Source: an uncultured Pseudomonas sp. (GTDB lineage Bacteria > Pseudomonadota > Gammaproteobacteria > Pseudomonadales > Pseudomonadaceae). From it: 44,475 bases of DNA. Numbering within the stretch: the first letter of the stretch is position 1; each line of letters opens with the position of its first letter. Below, one piece after another: positions 8,962-17,789 of this stretch. The position numbers and the translations under genes were made by a program. Where the stretch lies: the NCBI RefSeq assembly GCF_946886105.1, contig NZ_CAMPHV010000046.1, positions 1-44,475 on the forward strand. Direction: 5' to 3'. The notes below the pieces were generated by a model. The model did no database searches and was not told the origin of the DNA. It saw only the letters and a program-made list of their open reading frames with translations.

Positions 8962-10545
8962 TCAGCTCTTATCGGCGCAGCCGCTGGCCATTCCGCTGGG
9001 CACCACTTGCGAGTCCGCTGGCGGGTTCTTGTTGCTCAGCTGAGGGCGCACCTGGATAAAGCATCCTTGTTGCCGCAGGGCGTCGAGCAGTTGGCTTTGC
9101 AGCGGCAACAAATCGCCGGCGAGGATTTTCTGGTGCGGTGGCATCAGGCGGAAGTGGTTGTCGCCGAGGATCAGGCTGTCCTGGCCTTCGACGCGGATCA
9201 GCGCCTTGCCGGTGTGCCCCAGGTCGTTGCCGGTCAGTACCAGGCGCTCGCCGCCGGCCGCTGGGTGGCGGAAGCTGATGGCGTATTCGGGGGTGCCGCC
9301 GATGCGGTTGTCCGCGACATGGGCGCGTTTCACGTTGAAGGCGTCGATGCCGCTGTAGCCACTGTTGAGAATGTGATTGCGCAGCAGCAACAGGCTGCCT
9401 TCGGCGCCGCTCTCGCGCAGTTGGATCGCGTTGCCGGCCGAGGTGCCGAGCAGATTGCCGGCCAGCAGCAGATCGCCGCGTTGTTCCAGCACTTCGATAC
9501 CGGCTTTGCCGGTGGCGCTGATCACATTGTCTTCGATACGCCCCGAACTGCGGCCGCGGATGCGCATGCCGCTGTTGTTGCGCACCTGGTCGATGCGATT
9601 GCCCTGCAGCCGCAATTGGCTGTCGGCGATATCCAGGGCGTATTGCTGCAAACGTTCGAAGCGGCTGTTGTCGACCCGCAGCAGCGCGTCGCTGGCATCC
9701 ACCGCGGTGGAGAGTTCGTCGAACAGGCTGTCGCGAACCCACAGCCGGGCCGCCGGGGTGCGCGCGCCTTGTGCCGCGCTCCGGGCGACACCGAGACCGC
9801 GGGCCAGGTAAGCGTTGTAGCCGAGCCGCGACAAGGTCGAGTTGTCGACCAGGGTGAAGCTCCCGGCCCAGGACACGATAAACGGGCGGAAACCCCGCGG
9901 CGTAAGTTCTGCCGCTATCTCGTCCGTCTGCGTGCCGCTCCAGCCTTGCACCATGGCGTGGCGCAGCACCAGTTGGCCCTGGTTGATCAGCGCGCTGCCG
10001 CTGTTGGCGTTCAGGTACAGCGTGGTGTTTTCCACCAGCAGCGCGGCGTCGGCGGCAATCAGCAGCGGGTAGCTGAGCAGGTAGCCGTCCTTGTGCGGCC
10101 GCAGGATTTCGGGGTCGCCCACGGCGCGGTGCAGCTGCGCCAGGTCGATTTGCCCGCCGCCGATTTGCAGGGCCTGCGGGTGCGAGGCCTGGTAGCCGGC
10201 GATCACCCGGAACAGGCCGTTGTGCACGAACGGTTCGAACGGCCAACTGCCGGCCTGGGAGGAAAACATCGTGCGCTTCGAGACCCTGGCCCGCGCGCTT
10301 GGCAATTGGCCGCTCAGTTGCTCGGCCGTCGGGCCCTTCGGCAGCGCGGCCAGCAGACGCTCCAACGCGACCTGCTGCTCGGCGCCGGGCAGGCGACTGA
10401 TCGCCTGGTCCGCCTCGGCGAAGCCGACGGACAAAGATATGCAGGCGAGGGTGGCGAGCAATAGCCGACGCATGAGGCCACGAGAGGTTTTGAGCGGGCA
10501 GCGCAGCGGCATCGCCGGCGCCGGGTTGGCGGCCATGGGCTTCAC
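8962..10545 (-). CDS. algG: AlgG-like periplasmic beta-helix protein lacking the DPHD epimerase motif
   Basis: AlgG is the periplasmic C5-epimerase that turns mannuronate into guluronate and also helps guide the polymer through the periplasm. This 527-residue product (GTG start overlapping the algL stop as GTGA) carries a signal peptide at MRRLLLATLACISLSVGFAEA, so initiation inside the frame near 10473 is also possible. It has the AlgG landmark RPFIVSWAGS (residues 220-229) followed by right-handed beta-helix coils. The family's DPHD motif, whose His is the catalytic base, is absent. By eye it aligns with DIAD at residues 305-308 in YALDIADSQ, so Pro-His is Ile-Ala. It is the last gene of the operon here, not the sixth. 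I think it is an inactive or re-purposed AlgG with a scaffold role, but a changed substrate is possible. Confidence 0.8.
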   Translation of the reverse strand: MKPMAANPAPAMPLRCPLKTSRGLMRRLLLATLACISLSVGFAEADQAISRLPGAEQQVALERLLAALPKGPTAEQLSGQLPSARARVSKRTMFSSQAGSWPFEPFVHNGLFRVIAGYQASHPQALQIGGGQIDLAQLHRAVGDPEILRPHKDGYLLSYPLLIAADAALLVENTTLYLNANSGSALINQGQLVLRHAMVQGWSGTQTDEIAAELTPRGFRPFIVSWAGSFTLVDNSTLSRLGYNAYLARGLGVARSAAQGARTPAARLWVRDSLFDELSTAVDASDALLRVDNSRFERLQQYALDIADSQLRLQGNRIDQVRNNSGMRIRGRSSGRIEDNVISATGKAGIEVLEQRGDLLLAGNLLGTSAGNAIQLRESGAEGSLLLLRNHILNSGYSGIDAFNVKRAHVADNRIGGTPEYAISFRHPAAGGERLVLTGNDLGHTGKALIRVEGQDSLILGDNHFRLMPPHQKILAGDLLPLQSQLLDALRQQGCFIQVRPQLSNKNPPADSQVVPSGMASGCADKS

Positions 10546-11669
10546 CTTTTAAGGGCTTCGAGGGTTGGATAAAGCGGGGCGATGCGGCCGCCGATCTGGC
10601 TGTAACCGTCGACCGCGTCCGCTTCGGTTCGATACAGACGGTTAGCCAGTTCGTGTTTGGGCGCGTGGTTGAGAAAGGGGATCAGCCAGGCCATTTTGTA
10701 CGGGTCCACCTGTTCCTGTTTTTTCCCGTCCAGCTCCGGCAGGCGCTGCGGCGCCAGCACCAGCTGCGCGGCGAAATTGGCCAACAGGTCGAGGCGGCGC
10801 TCGTCGTCGTCGCTCAGACGGTCGCCATTCTGGCGCAAGGCTTCGGCCAGCAGCACCAGCGGCACCAGGGCGTAATGGGTGTAGTTCGCCGCCAGCTTGC
10901 CGCGCGCCAGCTCGTTGGGCAGGTAGGCATAACGGCCGTTGGCGCTGGTGGTGATCTGTTGCAGGGCGCGGCGCATGATGCGTTCGCCGATATCCAGGTA
11001 GCGCGGTTGGTCGAGGACGATGCCGGTCGAGGCCAGGGCCCAAGCGGCCCAGTAGTCGTGGTTATTGAAGTAGCGGAAGTCGGGTGCCAGACGCGGCGCG
11101 TAATCGTCTATCACCAGTTCGGCCAGTTGCTTCAGCCAGTTGCGCTGTGCGTCGCTCAGGCGCAGTTGACCATGGCTGAGCGCCTGGGTCTTGAGGATTA
11201 CCGAAGAGATCGCCGCCAGGCTCCATTTGCGTACGGCGATCCCGGTTTTACTGGCGTCGCGGCTGGTCAGCGCGCCGGCTTCGGCCCATGCCTGCAGCCA
11301 TTGGTCGATGCAGGCCAGGGCCATGGCCGCATGCCCGGGGGTTTCCGCGCGCAGGTAGTAGTCGGCGAAGCGGACCAGACTTTTGGTGTATTCGCCGGCG
11401 CTGCGGTAGGCGAGTTGCGAAGCCGCCGAGGGGCGTTTTTTGCTCAAGGTGGTTTTACTGGCGTCGCTCTGGTCGTACTTGCTGGCGATCTGCAAGGGCC
11501 CGGTATAGGGCGGCGGCACCTCTTTGCGGCAAGTCAGTTCGTGGTAGTCGAGCGACACGGGCGGCGGCCCGCTGGGTTGCCAGATCGAACGCAGCGCCGC
11601 CTGTCCCGGCATACTGGTCAGGCCCAGGCAAGCGCTGATCAGCAGGGCGCACAGGCGTCTCATCGACAC
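10542..11669 (-). CDS. algL: Alginate lyase-like periplasmic protein AlgL (PL5)
   Basis: PL5 mannuronate lyase that clears polymer left in the periplasm during alginate export. The 375-residue protein has a signal peptide (CALLISACLGLTSMPGQA), the KYDQSDASK segment, the catalytic NNHDYW motif (Asn202-His204, in place of NNHSYW) and the Tyr of ANYTHYAL (Tyr266). From my memory of the P. aeruginosa sequence, the active-site Arg lies seven residues before this Tyr; here that place is Leu259, with Lys at 258. Activity may therefore be altered. The start overlaps the algX stop by 10 bases and the stop overlaps the algG start by 4 bases, so X-L-G are translationally coupled. Length is close to the family norm (about 367). 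Confidence 0.88.
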   Translation of the reverse strand: MSMRRLCALLISACLGLTSMPGQAALRSIWQPSGPPPVSLDYHELTCRKEVPPPYTGPLQIASKYDQSDASKTTLSKKRPSAASQLAYRSAGEYTKSLVRFADYYLRAETPGHAAMALACIDQWLQAWAEAGALTSRDASKTGIAVRKWSLAAISSVILKTQALSHGQLRLSDAQRNWLKQLAELVIDDYAPRLAPDFRYFNNHDYWAAWALASTGIVLDQPRYLDIGERIMRRALQQITTSANGRYAYLPNELARGKLAANYTHYALVPLVLLAEALRQNGDRLSDDDERRLDLLANFAAQLVLAPQRLPELDGKKQEQVDPYKMAWLIPFLNHAPKHELANRLYRTEADAVDGYSQIGGRIAPLYPTLEALKR

Positions 11670-13051
11670 AGTTGCACCTCCACGGTGGTTGGCGTTTCCA
11701 GGGCTTTGACCGGCTCCATGAACACCGACATCAGGTTGGCGCCGCGGTGTTCCGGGGCCTGGCTGAGTTCCAGGTAATAGAGGCCGCCATCGACCACGCC
11801 TTCGCGGCGATACCAGACTTTGTCGCGGCTGCCATTGTCGTAGTAGGTGATGATGTAGAAGTCCTTGACCTTGCTGTCGGAGATTTTGATCTCGAGAAAG
11901 GCGCGGTTAAGGTCTTGCAGGTCTTGGCGCTGGCGCCCGGTATTGCTCAACAGTTCGATCCGCTGCGCGGTCTTCAGTTCGGGCAAATCCCGGCTGGCGC
12001 TGGCGAGCACCTCTGGCGAGTGGGCGCAGCCGCCGTTGATCGCGGGGATCAACTGGCGGTAGGTCAATGGGGCTTCCAGGCTGAAGTTGGCGGGCAGCTC
12101 CCAGACGATCAGCTTGGGCGGCGCTTTGGGGTCGTAATCGCTGGAGTGCAGGTATTGGATCAGCGAGCCGTCCTGATCGGCGCCGGGCAGGGCGTAGTTG
12201 AGGATGTCGACGCTGAGGTATTCCTTGAGGAAACCCTCGAAGTTGTAGTTTTTCGCTTCGTCGTCGCGGCTGGCGGAGTTGCTGGTGCCGACCAGCACCA
12301 CTTCGGCCGCCGCTTCGTCGAACAGCGCGCTGGCATCGGCCTCCTCGGGGATGGTGCGTAGCCCGCGTACGTACTGGAAACCGTAGTTGTTGCCGCAGAT
12401 GCGCTTGAGCCCGCGATTCATGGTGCCGTCCTTGGGGATGATCACCCCAGCTTCGGTGCGGAAGCGTTTCGTGCTCAATTGTGCGTGCACCGGATGGCTG
12501 AGGATGGCGTCGGCGACGATGCGCGCGGTGGCCCTGGCGCCTGCCGGGGTCCAGTGATGGTCGCGGCGGAAGAAGTACTCCTCCCGCGGCGGGTTTTCCA
12601 CCAGCGGCATGATGTCCGGCACCAGGGCGCCGCCCTGGCGCAATTGCTCGATGTAAGCGGCGAGGTTGTGCCGCGCCACGGCGTAGTCGAAACCGTGGGC
12701 GTGATCCGGGCGGATCTTGTCACGGTGCATCAGGCCACGGGTCGGCTGTACGGCGATCGCCACCTGGATGTTCTTCGCCGCGAAGGAGGCCATCAGGCGT
12801 GCGAATTCCGGCCGCATGGCCGGCGGCATGCCGAAATCGTTGGCCAGATCCACCGCCGAGCGGAACAGCCATTTATCTTTGCCGGGGGCCAGGGAGTCGA
12901 GGGACTTCATCACCCCTTCGGCATAATTTTTCGGGTCGGACAGACCGGGGCAGAGCAGGCACTCGAGATCGCAGACCGCCTCCTCGGCGCTGGCCGATTG
13001 GGCCAGCGCCAGGAGTGCGATGACGACAGCGTACAGCCAGGCTTTTTTCAT
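11660..13051 (-). CDS. algX: Alginate O-acetyltransferase AlgX
   Basis: Periplasmic SGNH-like acetyltransferase that puts acetyl groups on mannuronate and links to AlgK in the export complex. I prefer the start at 13051 (463 residues), which gives a clean signal peptide MKKAWLYAVVIALLALAQSASA. An upstream ATG at 13075 would add MPRRGARP. Catalytic residues are present: D-H-H in RRDHHWTP (Asp164, His166) and the Ser of GTSNS (Ser257). The N-terminal Cys-rich stretch (CDLECLLC), the QPTRGL motif and a C-terminal carbohydrate-binding region ending in VQLC follow the family plan. Overall the sequence is far from the P. aeruginosa protein. It follows algF at once here, whereas the usual neighbour is algG. 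Confidence 0.93.
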   Translation of the reverse strand: MKKAWLYAVVIALLALAQSASAEEAVCDLECLLCPGLSDPKNYAEGVMKSLDSLAPGKDKWLFRSAVDLANDFGMPPAMRPEFARLMASFAAKNIQVAIAVQPTRGLMHRDKIRPDHAHGFDYAVARHNLAAYIEQLRQGGALVPDIMPLVENPPREEYFFRRDHHWTPAGARATARIVADAILSHPVHAQLSTKRFRTEAGVIIPKDGTMNRGLKRICGNNYGFQYVRGLRTIPEEADASALFDEAAAEVVLVGTSNSASRDDEAKNYNFEGFLKEYLSVDILNYALPGADQDGSLIQYLHSSDYDPKAPPKLIVWELPANFSLEAPLTYRQLIPAINGGCAHSPEVLASASRDLPELKTAQRIELLSNTGRQRQDLQDLNRAFLEIKISDSKVKDFYIITYYDNGSRDKVWYRREGVVDGGLYYLELSQAPEHRGANLMSVFMEPVKALETPTTVEVQLCR

Positions 13052-13077
13052 CGGGCGAGCGCCTCGTCGCGGCATGA

Positions 13078-13719
13078 CTATTCGAGGGTGTCCAGGCTGT
13101 TGGCCTGGCTGATCGCCCGGACGCTGCCGCCTTGGGGCACGACCAGGTAGCTATAGGAGCGGCCCTTTTTCAGCAGCGTTTCGTCGAATGTGGCCACGCT
13201 CTGCTCGCCGTTGAACGCGGCGAAGCCGATCTTCACCTCGTTCACCGGGCGCACGCCGCTTTGATTCTTGTCGATGCTGTCGACGATGGCGTGCTTGCCG
13301 TCCCGGGTCTTCAGCGCCAGGGGTTGGTCGGTCAGGTTGTAGAACGCCACCAGGGCCTTTTTCGGGTCGCTGGAGTAGGGGTCGACGATGCTCGCCAGGC
13401 CGCTGCCGTCGTACACCAGGGTGTAGGCCGACTTGGCCTGCAGGTCGATGTCCTGAGTGGTCTGGTTGACCTTGATGGTGCGGGTGCCCGGCGGGGTGAA
13501 CAGGTAGGCGCCGAGTTGGCCGGCATTGACCTTCTGGCTTTTGTTTTTGCTGCTGAGCACCACCTCGGCCGGCGCATCGCTGAGGTTGAGCACCCGCACA
13601 TAGGCGGAGTCGGCGGGGGCGACCGGACCGTAGAGGCCGGCGCTGCTTTCCTGGGCCTGGCCGGCCAGTGGCGCGAGTAACAGCAAGGAAACGAGGCAGC
13701 GATGTAAAAGGGTGTTCAT
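13078..13719 (-). CDS. algF: Alginate O-acetylation protein AlgF
   Basis: AlgF is a periplasmic protein needed for alginate acetylation together with AlgI and AlgJ. It has no known catalytic site and is thought to bridge the acetyl carriers. The ATG at 13719 gives 213 residues (family about 216), with a signal peptide ending LAPLAGQA and mature start QESSAGLYGPVAPADSAYVRVLN, the typical AlgF opening. The same frame is open far upstream into algJ, but those codons belong to algJ in another frame. It lies 32 bases after algJ and 2 bases before the first possible algX start. Confidence 0.93.
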   Translation of the reverse strand: MNTLLHRCLVSLLLLAPLAGQAQESSAGLYGPVAPADSAYVRVLNLSDAPAEVVLSSKNKSQKVNAGQLGAYLFTPPGTRTIKVNQTTQDIDLQAKSAYTLVYDGSGLASIVDPYSSDPKKALVAFYNLTDQPLALKTRDGKHAIVDSIDKNQSGVRPVNEVKIGFAAFNGEQSVATFDETLLKKGRSYSYLVVPQGGSVRAISQANSLDTLE

Positions 13720-13751
13720 GACGTTCTCCTGAGGATTGCTGAATCTGTGGC

Positions 13752-14852
13752 TCAGAACAGCTGGTTGAGGGCTTGCGTGCTTTGCTCGCTGGCCTGGCGG
13801 GTGAGCAGGGTGCGCACCGGAAATTCCCAGATCACCGTCTTGATGTTGCGGTTGTCGAGGTGTTCGCCGGCGAGGAATTGATCCATCGCGTGGAAGGGGC
13901 CGAGCGCTTCGGTGGCGGTGGTCAGCATGTCGTTCTGCAACGACTCCTTGAGGAAGCCGGGGAAGTTCCAGTCCTCGATCTTGGTGTAGCTGGAGCCGAC
14001 CAGCATGATCGACTGCGGGCTGTCGCCGAACAGCTGGTCGGCGTCGATCCGCTGTTCGGCGTTGATGGTTTCGTAGAGCGGAATGGCATCGCCGGCGAAC
14101 AGCTGCGGGTTCAGCCATTCGCTGAAGCGCACGAAACCGAGCAGGTCGCCGTCGATGGTCTTTTCCGCCACCAGGCGCGAGCGATAGCGAATCTGCCCCA
14201 TCAGTTCCGGATGCAGGCGGGCGAACTCCTTGGCGGCGAGGCTGGCGCCCTGGGGCGTCCAGTGGGTGTCGGTGCGCAGGAACAGCGGTTGCTGTTGCTT
14301 GCCGCGCAGGAAGCTCTGGCGCACCGGCGTCACCTCGATATGGCGTTGACGCAGGTAGTTGACGAACTCCCCATACAAGGCCGGCGTGCGCGGGTCCAGT
14401 TCAACCAATGCCCGGTCGGCATAGATGTCGACCTTCATCGGCACTGGTAGCACGATCAGACGTTTGTCGTGTTCGCGCAGCCGTTCGCCGACCTCGCTGA
14501 TCCGCGCGAGGTGTTCAGCAAGAACCTCCTCGTAGGCGCTCGGCACTTTGTATTCTTCGTTGGTGAACAGCCAGCCGTCCTTGCCCAGCACCACACCGCT
14601 GGCGCCTTCCTTGAACAGCAGGTACTGCAGGTTGGCCCAGCCCTCCACCGAGATAGCGCGTAGCGGGAATTCGCGGTCGTAGGTTTTCTCGAACTTGCGG
14701 ATCAGCTCGCCATCGAGAAACAACGTCAGCGCCTGCTCCTGGGTACGGACGAAGCCCGCCACCTTGGGCACCGAATAGACCAGCATGGCGGCCAGCATGA
14801 GCAAGAACAGGATGCCGTTGATGCGGCTGGCGGAACTCATTACAGGAAACAT
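13752..14852 (-). CDS. algJ: Alginate O-acetyltransferase AlgJ
   Basis: Membrane-anchored periplasmic SGNH-like protein that takes part in moving acetyl from AlgI to AlgX. It has 366 residues. A single N-terminal membrane segment (INGILFLLMLAAMLVY) is followed by the ALGX/ALGJ fold. Catalytic residues are in place: RTDTHWTP (Asp195, His197) and GSSYT (Ser288), as in the known enzyme. The start at 14852 has an ideal GGAGGT site five bases upstream. It follows algI with a 10-base gap. Confidence 0.95.
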   Translation of the reverse strand: MFPVMSSASRINGILFLLMLAAMLVYSVPKVAGFVRTQEQALTLFLDGELIRKFEKTYDREFPLRAISVEGWANLQYLLFKEGASGVVLGKDGWLFTNEEYKVPSAYEEVLAEHLARISEVGERLREHDKRLIVLPVPMKVDIYADRALVELDPRTPALYGEFVNYLRQRHIEVTPVRQSFLRGKQQQPLFLRTDTHWTPQGASLAAKEFARLHPELMGQIRYRSRLVAEKTIDGDLLGFVRFSEWLNPQLFAGDAIPLYETINAEQRIDADQLFGDSPQSIMLVGSSYTKIEDWNFPGFLKESLQNDMLTTATEALGPFHAMDQFLAGEHLDNRNIKTVIWEFPVRTLLTRQASEQSTQALNQLF

Positions 14853-14862
14853 GGCGACCTCC

Positions 14863-16290
14863 TCAGAACTGGAAATAAAGGAAAGGCGAGAAGGAATTGG
14901 CGGCCAGGCGCGTCAGCGACAGCGCGAAGCCTGCCCACAACAGCAAGGCGCTGAAGCCGCTGACGTTCTGCATCAGGTAGCCGGCCTTTTGCCCGGCGTA
15001 GTAGCGCCGGTTGATGGTGCCGGCGATCACCAGCCAGGCCACGGCGACCAGGGTGAAGGACACGGTGAGGCTGGAGGTACCGAGGAAGTAGATGTCCAGC
15101 GAGCCGAGGCCGTTCATCCCGAACATTCCGGCGTAGATGCGCAGCGCATGGCTCAGGTCGCCGGTGACGAACAGCGGCATGCAGCAGACCACGCCGGTCA
15201 CCGCGAGGATATTGCGCCAGAAGTTGTAGGGATCGGTGATCTTGGTGGTCAGCCCCAGCTTGCGTTCGAGCACCATGAACACCGCGAAATACAGGCCGAA
15301 GAAGATGAAGGCGAAACTCGCCCCATGCCAGAAGCCGGACAGCAGCATGGTCAGGAACAGCGCGGTGTTGGCGCCGACCTTGCGGCTGCGCACGATCGGG
15401 GTATAGATGTAATCGCGCAGGAAGTCGGCCAGGGTCAGGTGCCAGCGGCGCCAGAATTCGGTGAGGCTCTGGCAGAGGAACGGCTGGTTGAAGTTCTCCG
15501 GAAAGCGGAAGCCCATCATCATGCCCAGGCCGATGGCCATGTCGCTGTAACCGGAAAAGTCGAAATACAGCTGCACCAGGGAGATGAATACGCCGAACCA
15601 GGCGCTGACCATTTCCGGTTGCGCCTCGCCCATCAACAGCGTGCTCATCGGCGCCAGGGAGTCGGCGATCAGCACCTTCTTGATAAAGCCGAGCATGAAG
15701 CGGCAGGCGCCGAGGGAGAACAGCTCCAGCGAGTGGCTGCGTTGGCGCAACTGCTTGTCGACCAGGCTGTAGCGCAGGATCGGCCCGGCGATCAGCTGCG
15801 GGAACAGGGCGATATAGGCGGCGAAGTCGACGAAGCGCCGGGTCGGCTCGGCCTGCTTGCGGTAGATGTCGACGATGTAGCTGATCGCTTGGAACACATA
15901 GAAGGAGATGCCCAGCGGCAGAATGATGTGCTCCAGGGTGAAGGTGTTGATGCCCAGGGGCGCCAGAGCGCTGGCGATTACGTCGACTCCGAAGTTGGCG
16001 TATTTGAAATAGCCGAGGGTGGCCAGGTCGCCGATCACGCCGAACGTCAGCAGGCGCATGGCGCCGCGTTTATCGTCGTTATCCAAGCGGGCTTTGATAC
16101 GGATACCGAACCAGTAATTCCAGTAGGAAATGCCGATGAACAACAACAGGAAGTCCGGGCGCCACCAGGCATAGAACGCATAGCTGCCGAGCACGATCAC
16201 ATGGGAGCGCCAGGAGTCCTTGACCAGGTAATAAATCAGCAGGAACAGCGGCAGGAAGAGAAATAAGAAAACGTTCGATGTGAAGATCAT
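14863..16290 (-). CDS. algI: Alginate O-acetylation MBOAT protein AlgI
   Basis: Polytopic inner-membrane acyltransferase (MBOAT family) that passes acetyl groups from a cytoplasmic donor across the membrane for alginate acetylation. The 475-residue protein starts MIFTSNVFLFLFLPL, typical of AlgI. It has the conserved EFWRRWHLTLADF segment (His284) and the catalytic His322 in LLSGFWHGASF. It is about 45 residues shorter than the P. aeruginosa protein (520), mostly at the C-terminal end. The start has an AAGG site. It follows algE by 24 bases; in the usual operon algI follows algL. Confidence 0.96.
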   Translation of the reverse strand: MIFTSNVFLFLFLPLFLLIYYLVKDSWRSHVIVLGSYAFYAWWRPDFLLLFIGISYWNYWFGIRIKARLDNDDKRGAMRLLTFGVIGDLATLGYFKYANFGVDVIASALAPLGINTFTLEHIILPLGISFYVFQAISYIVDIYRKQAEPTRRFVDFAAYIALFPQLIAGPILRYSLVDKQLRQRSHSLELFSLGACRFMLGFIKKVLIADSLAPMSTLLMGEAQPEMVSAWFGVFISLVQLYFDFSGYSDMAIGLGMMMGFRFPENFNQPFLCQSLTEFWRRWHLTLADFLRDYIYTPIVRSRKVGANTALFLTMLLSGFWHGASFAFIFFGLYFAVFMVLERKLGLTTKITDPYNFWRNILAVTGVVCCMPLFVTGDLSHALRIYAGMFGMNGLGSLDIYFLGTSSLTVSFTLVAVAWLVIAGTINRRYYAGQKAGYLMQNVSGFSALLLWAGFALSLTRLAANSFSPFLYFQF

Positions 16291-16314
16291 GGCCGCACCT
16301 TTTTCCCTGGTCCG

Positions 16315-17772
16315 TTAATAGCGCACTACTGCGCCGAAGGAGAGTTGATAGTCGTCGTCCAGGCCGCGGATCGCATCGCCGGCCATGAAGTAGCCGCCGC
16401 TGAGCAGCAGGTCGAAGCTGAGTTGCCGGCCCGCCAGCGCGGTGGGGAACATTTCCCAGTAGTAGTTGAGGTCCAACACCTGGCCGAGCGCCTCGTCGCC
16501 GGTGATGGCGCCGGGGGTGGCGAGCAGTTCGGGCGAGACCCGCAGCGGCAGTTCGCCTTCGCCATCGCGCAAATACAGGTCGGAAACGCGTATGTCGAAG
16601 TAATGCCTGGGCAGCGGTCGGGTCTCCACGGCGAGGCCGTAGAACGCCAGGTTGCGCAGGTTGATGCCGATGAATGAACCGAGCAGGCCGCTGGAGTAAG
16701 TCTCCCGACCGCTGACCCGGTCGGACTGCAGGTCGTTGAAGCCGAAGCCGTCGAACGCGTTGCTCGGTTTATCGGTGATACCGCCGCGCAGGGCGAAGCG
16801 CGGTTGCCAGGGCCAGTCGTCGAAGCGCTTGCCGATATCGCCGACGAACGCCCAGCCGCTGCTGTCGCGGCGCTCTTCGACGGTGGCGCTGTCGATGGTT
16901 TCGACACGCCCTTCGAGGGCCACCAGCTCCATCCGGTAATCGCTGATCACGCCCCAACGCAGCGCGTCGCCATAAGCGAACAAGCCGGCGCGCCCGCCCT
17001 TGAAGTCGCGCGGGTCTTCCACATCGGCGCCGGAGTGGTCGTATTCCAGCAGCAGACGCATCCCGGCCCAGTGTTGCGGGTGCCAGCGCCAGCTGTATTC
17101 ACCCAGGCCGTAGGCAATCGAGCGCCTGTCGTCCTCGAGGCTGTTGGCATCGGTGTTGTAGTTCTGGAAGCGCTGGCCGAGGGCGACGAAGCCGCTGGCG
17201 AAGTCGTCGAGGTAGTTGAAGCGGACGGACTCCAGGCTGTCGTCCCACCAGATGCCGTAATAGTCGGCGTAACGCTGCCGGCCGAGGCTCAGGGAAAAGC
17301 GCGGGTCGCCGCCGAGCAGGTTGCGCTTGAGGTAGAACTCGCGCAATTCGGCGTTGGCGTGTTCGACATCGGGCAGCTCGCGGGATTGGTTCTGCTCCTG
17401 GAACGGGGTGCTGGCCTGGCTCGAGCTGTAGTTCAGCCAGGCGCGGGCAAAGCCTTGCCAGACCGGCCATTCGGCTTGCGGACTGAACCATGACAGCGAA
17501 GGTTCGTAGCGCACCCCATAAAAGGGCTCGTAGTCCTGCCCGAGGGTCGAACCCTTTGGTCCGTAACCGCCTTGCACGCTGAATTTATGGTGGATCTCCA
17601 GGGTGTCCGCCGCTACGCTTTGCGCCACGGCTGGGGCGCCGTTATCCGCATCGCTCGGCATTGGCTCCTCGGCCTCCTGCGCCTGGGCCAGTGCACCGCC
17701 CATCACCAGGGCCAGGCCCAGGTAGCGTGCCGTTCCCCTGCTCGTGTTGCTTGGCATACGGTTGCTTGGCAT
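16315..17772 (-). CDS. algE: Outer-membrane alginate porin AlgE, divergent
   Basis: AlgE is an 18-strand outer-membrane barrel through which alginate leaves the cell. The product is about 485 residues with a signal peptide (YLGLALVMGGALAQA) and alternating beta-strands to a C-terminal aromatic (FGAVVRY). The family landmark is the REF(Y/W) strand followed by GRQRYADYYGIWWDD. Sequence similarity to P. aeruginosa AlgE is low outside such blocks. Three ATGs lie at 17787, 17772 and 17757. I prefer 17772 because GGGGA lies 8 bases upstream of it, while 17787 has no site. The second and third ATG begin a duplicated 12-base stretch (ATGCCAAGCAAC). It is preceded by algK. Confidence 0.9.
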   Translation of the reverse strand: MPSNRMPSNTSRGTARYLGLALVMGGALAQAQEAEEPMPSDADNGAPAVAQSVAADTLEIHHKFSVQGGYGPKGSTLGQDYEPFYGVRYEPSLSWFSPQAEWPVWQGFARAWLNYSSSQASTPFQEQNQSRELPDVEHANAELREFYLKRNLLGGDPRFSLSLGRQRYADYYGIWWDDSLESVRFNYLDDFASGFVALGQRFQNYNTDANSLEDDRRSIAYGLGEYSWRWHPQHWAGMRLLLEYDHSGADVEDPRDFKGGRAGLFAYGDALRWGVISDYRMELVALEGRVETIDSATVEERRDSSGWAFVGDIGKRFDDWPWQPRFALRGGITDKPSNAFDGFGFNDLQSDRVSGRETYSSGLLGSFIGINLRNLAFYGLAVETRPLPRHYFDIRVSDLYLRDGEGELPLRVSPELLATPGAITGDEALGQVLDLNYYWEMFPTALAGRQLSFDLLLSGGYFMAGDAIRGLDDDYQLSFGAVVRY

Positions 17773-17789
17773 ATGGATCGTCCCCATCG

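Noticed and set aside
13720..14118. Upstream extension of the algF frame to 14118
   Set aside because: The added residues are Arg/His/Pro-rich, lie inside algJ in another frame, and would remove the signal peptide from the N-terminus.
14785..16266. A 493-codon open frame on the plus strand opposite algI
   Set aside because: The product is rich in Glu, Gln, His and Ala without any domain, while the minus strand encodes a clear MBOAT protein.
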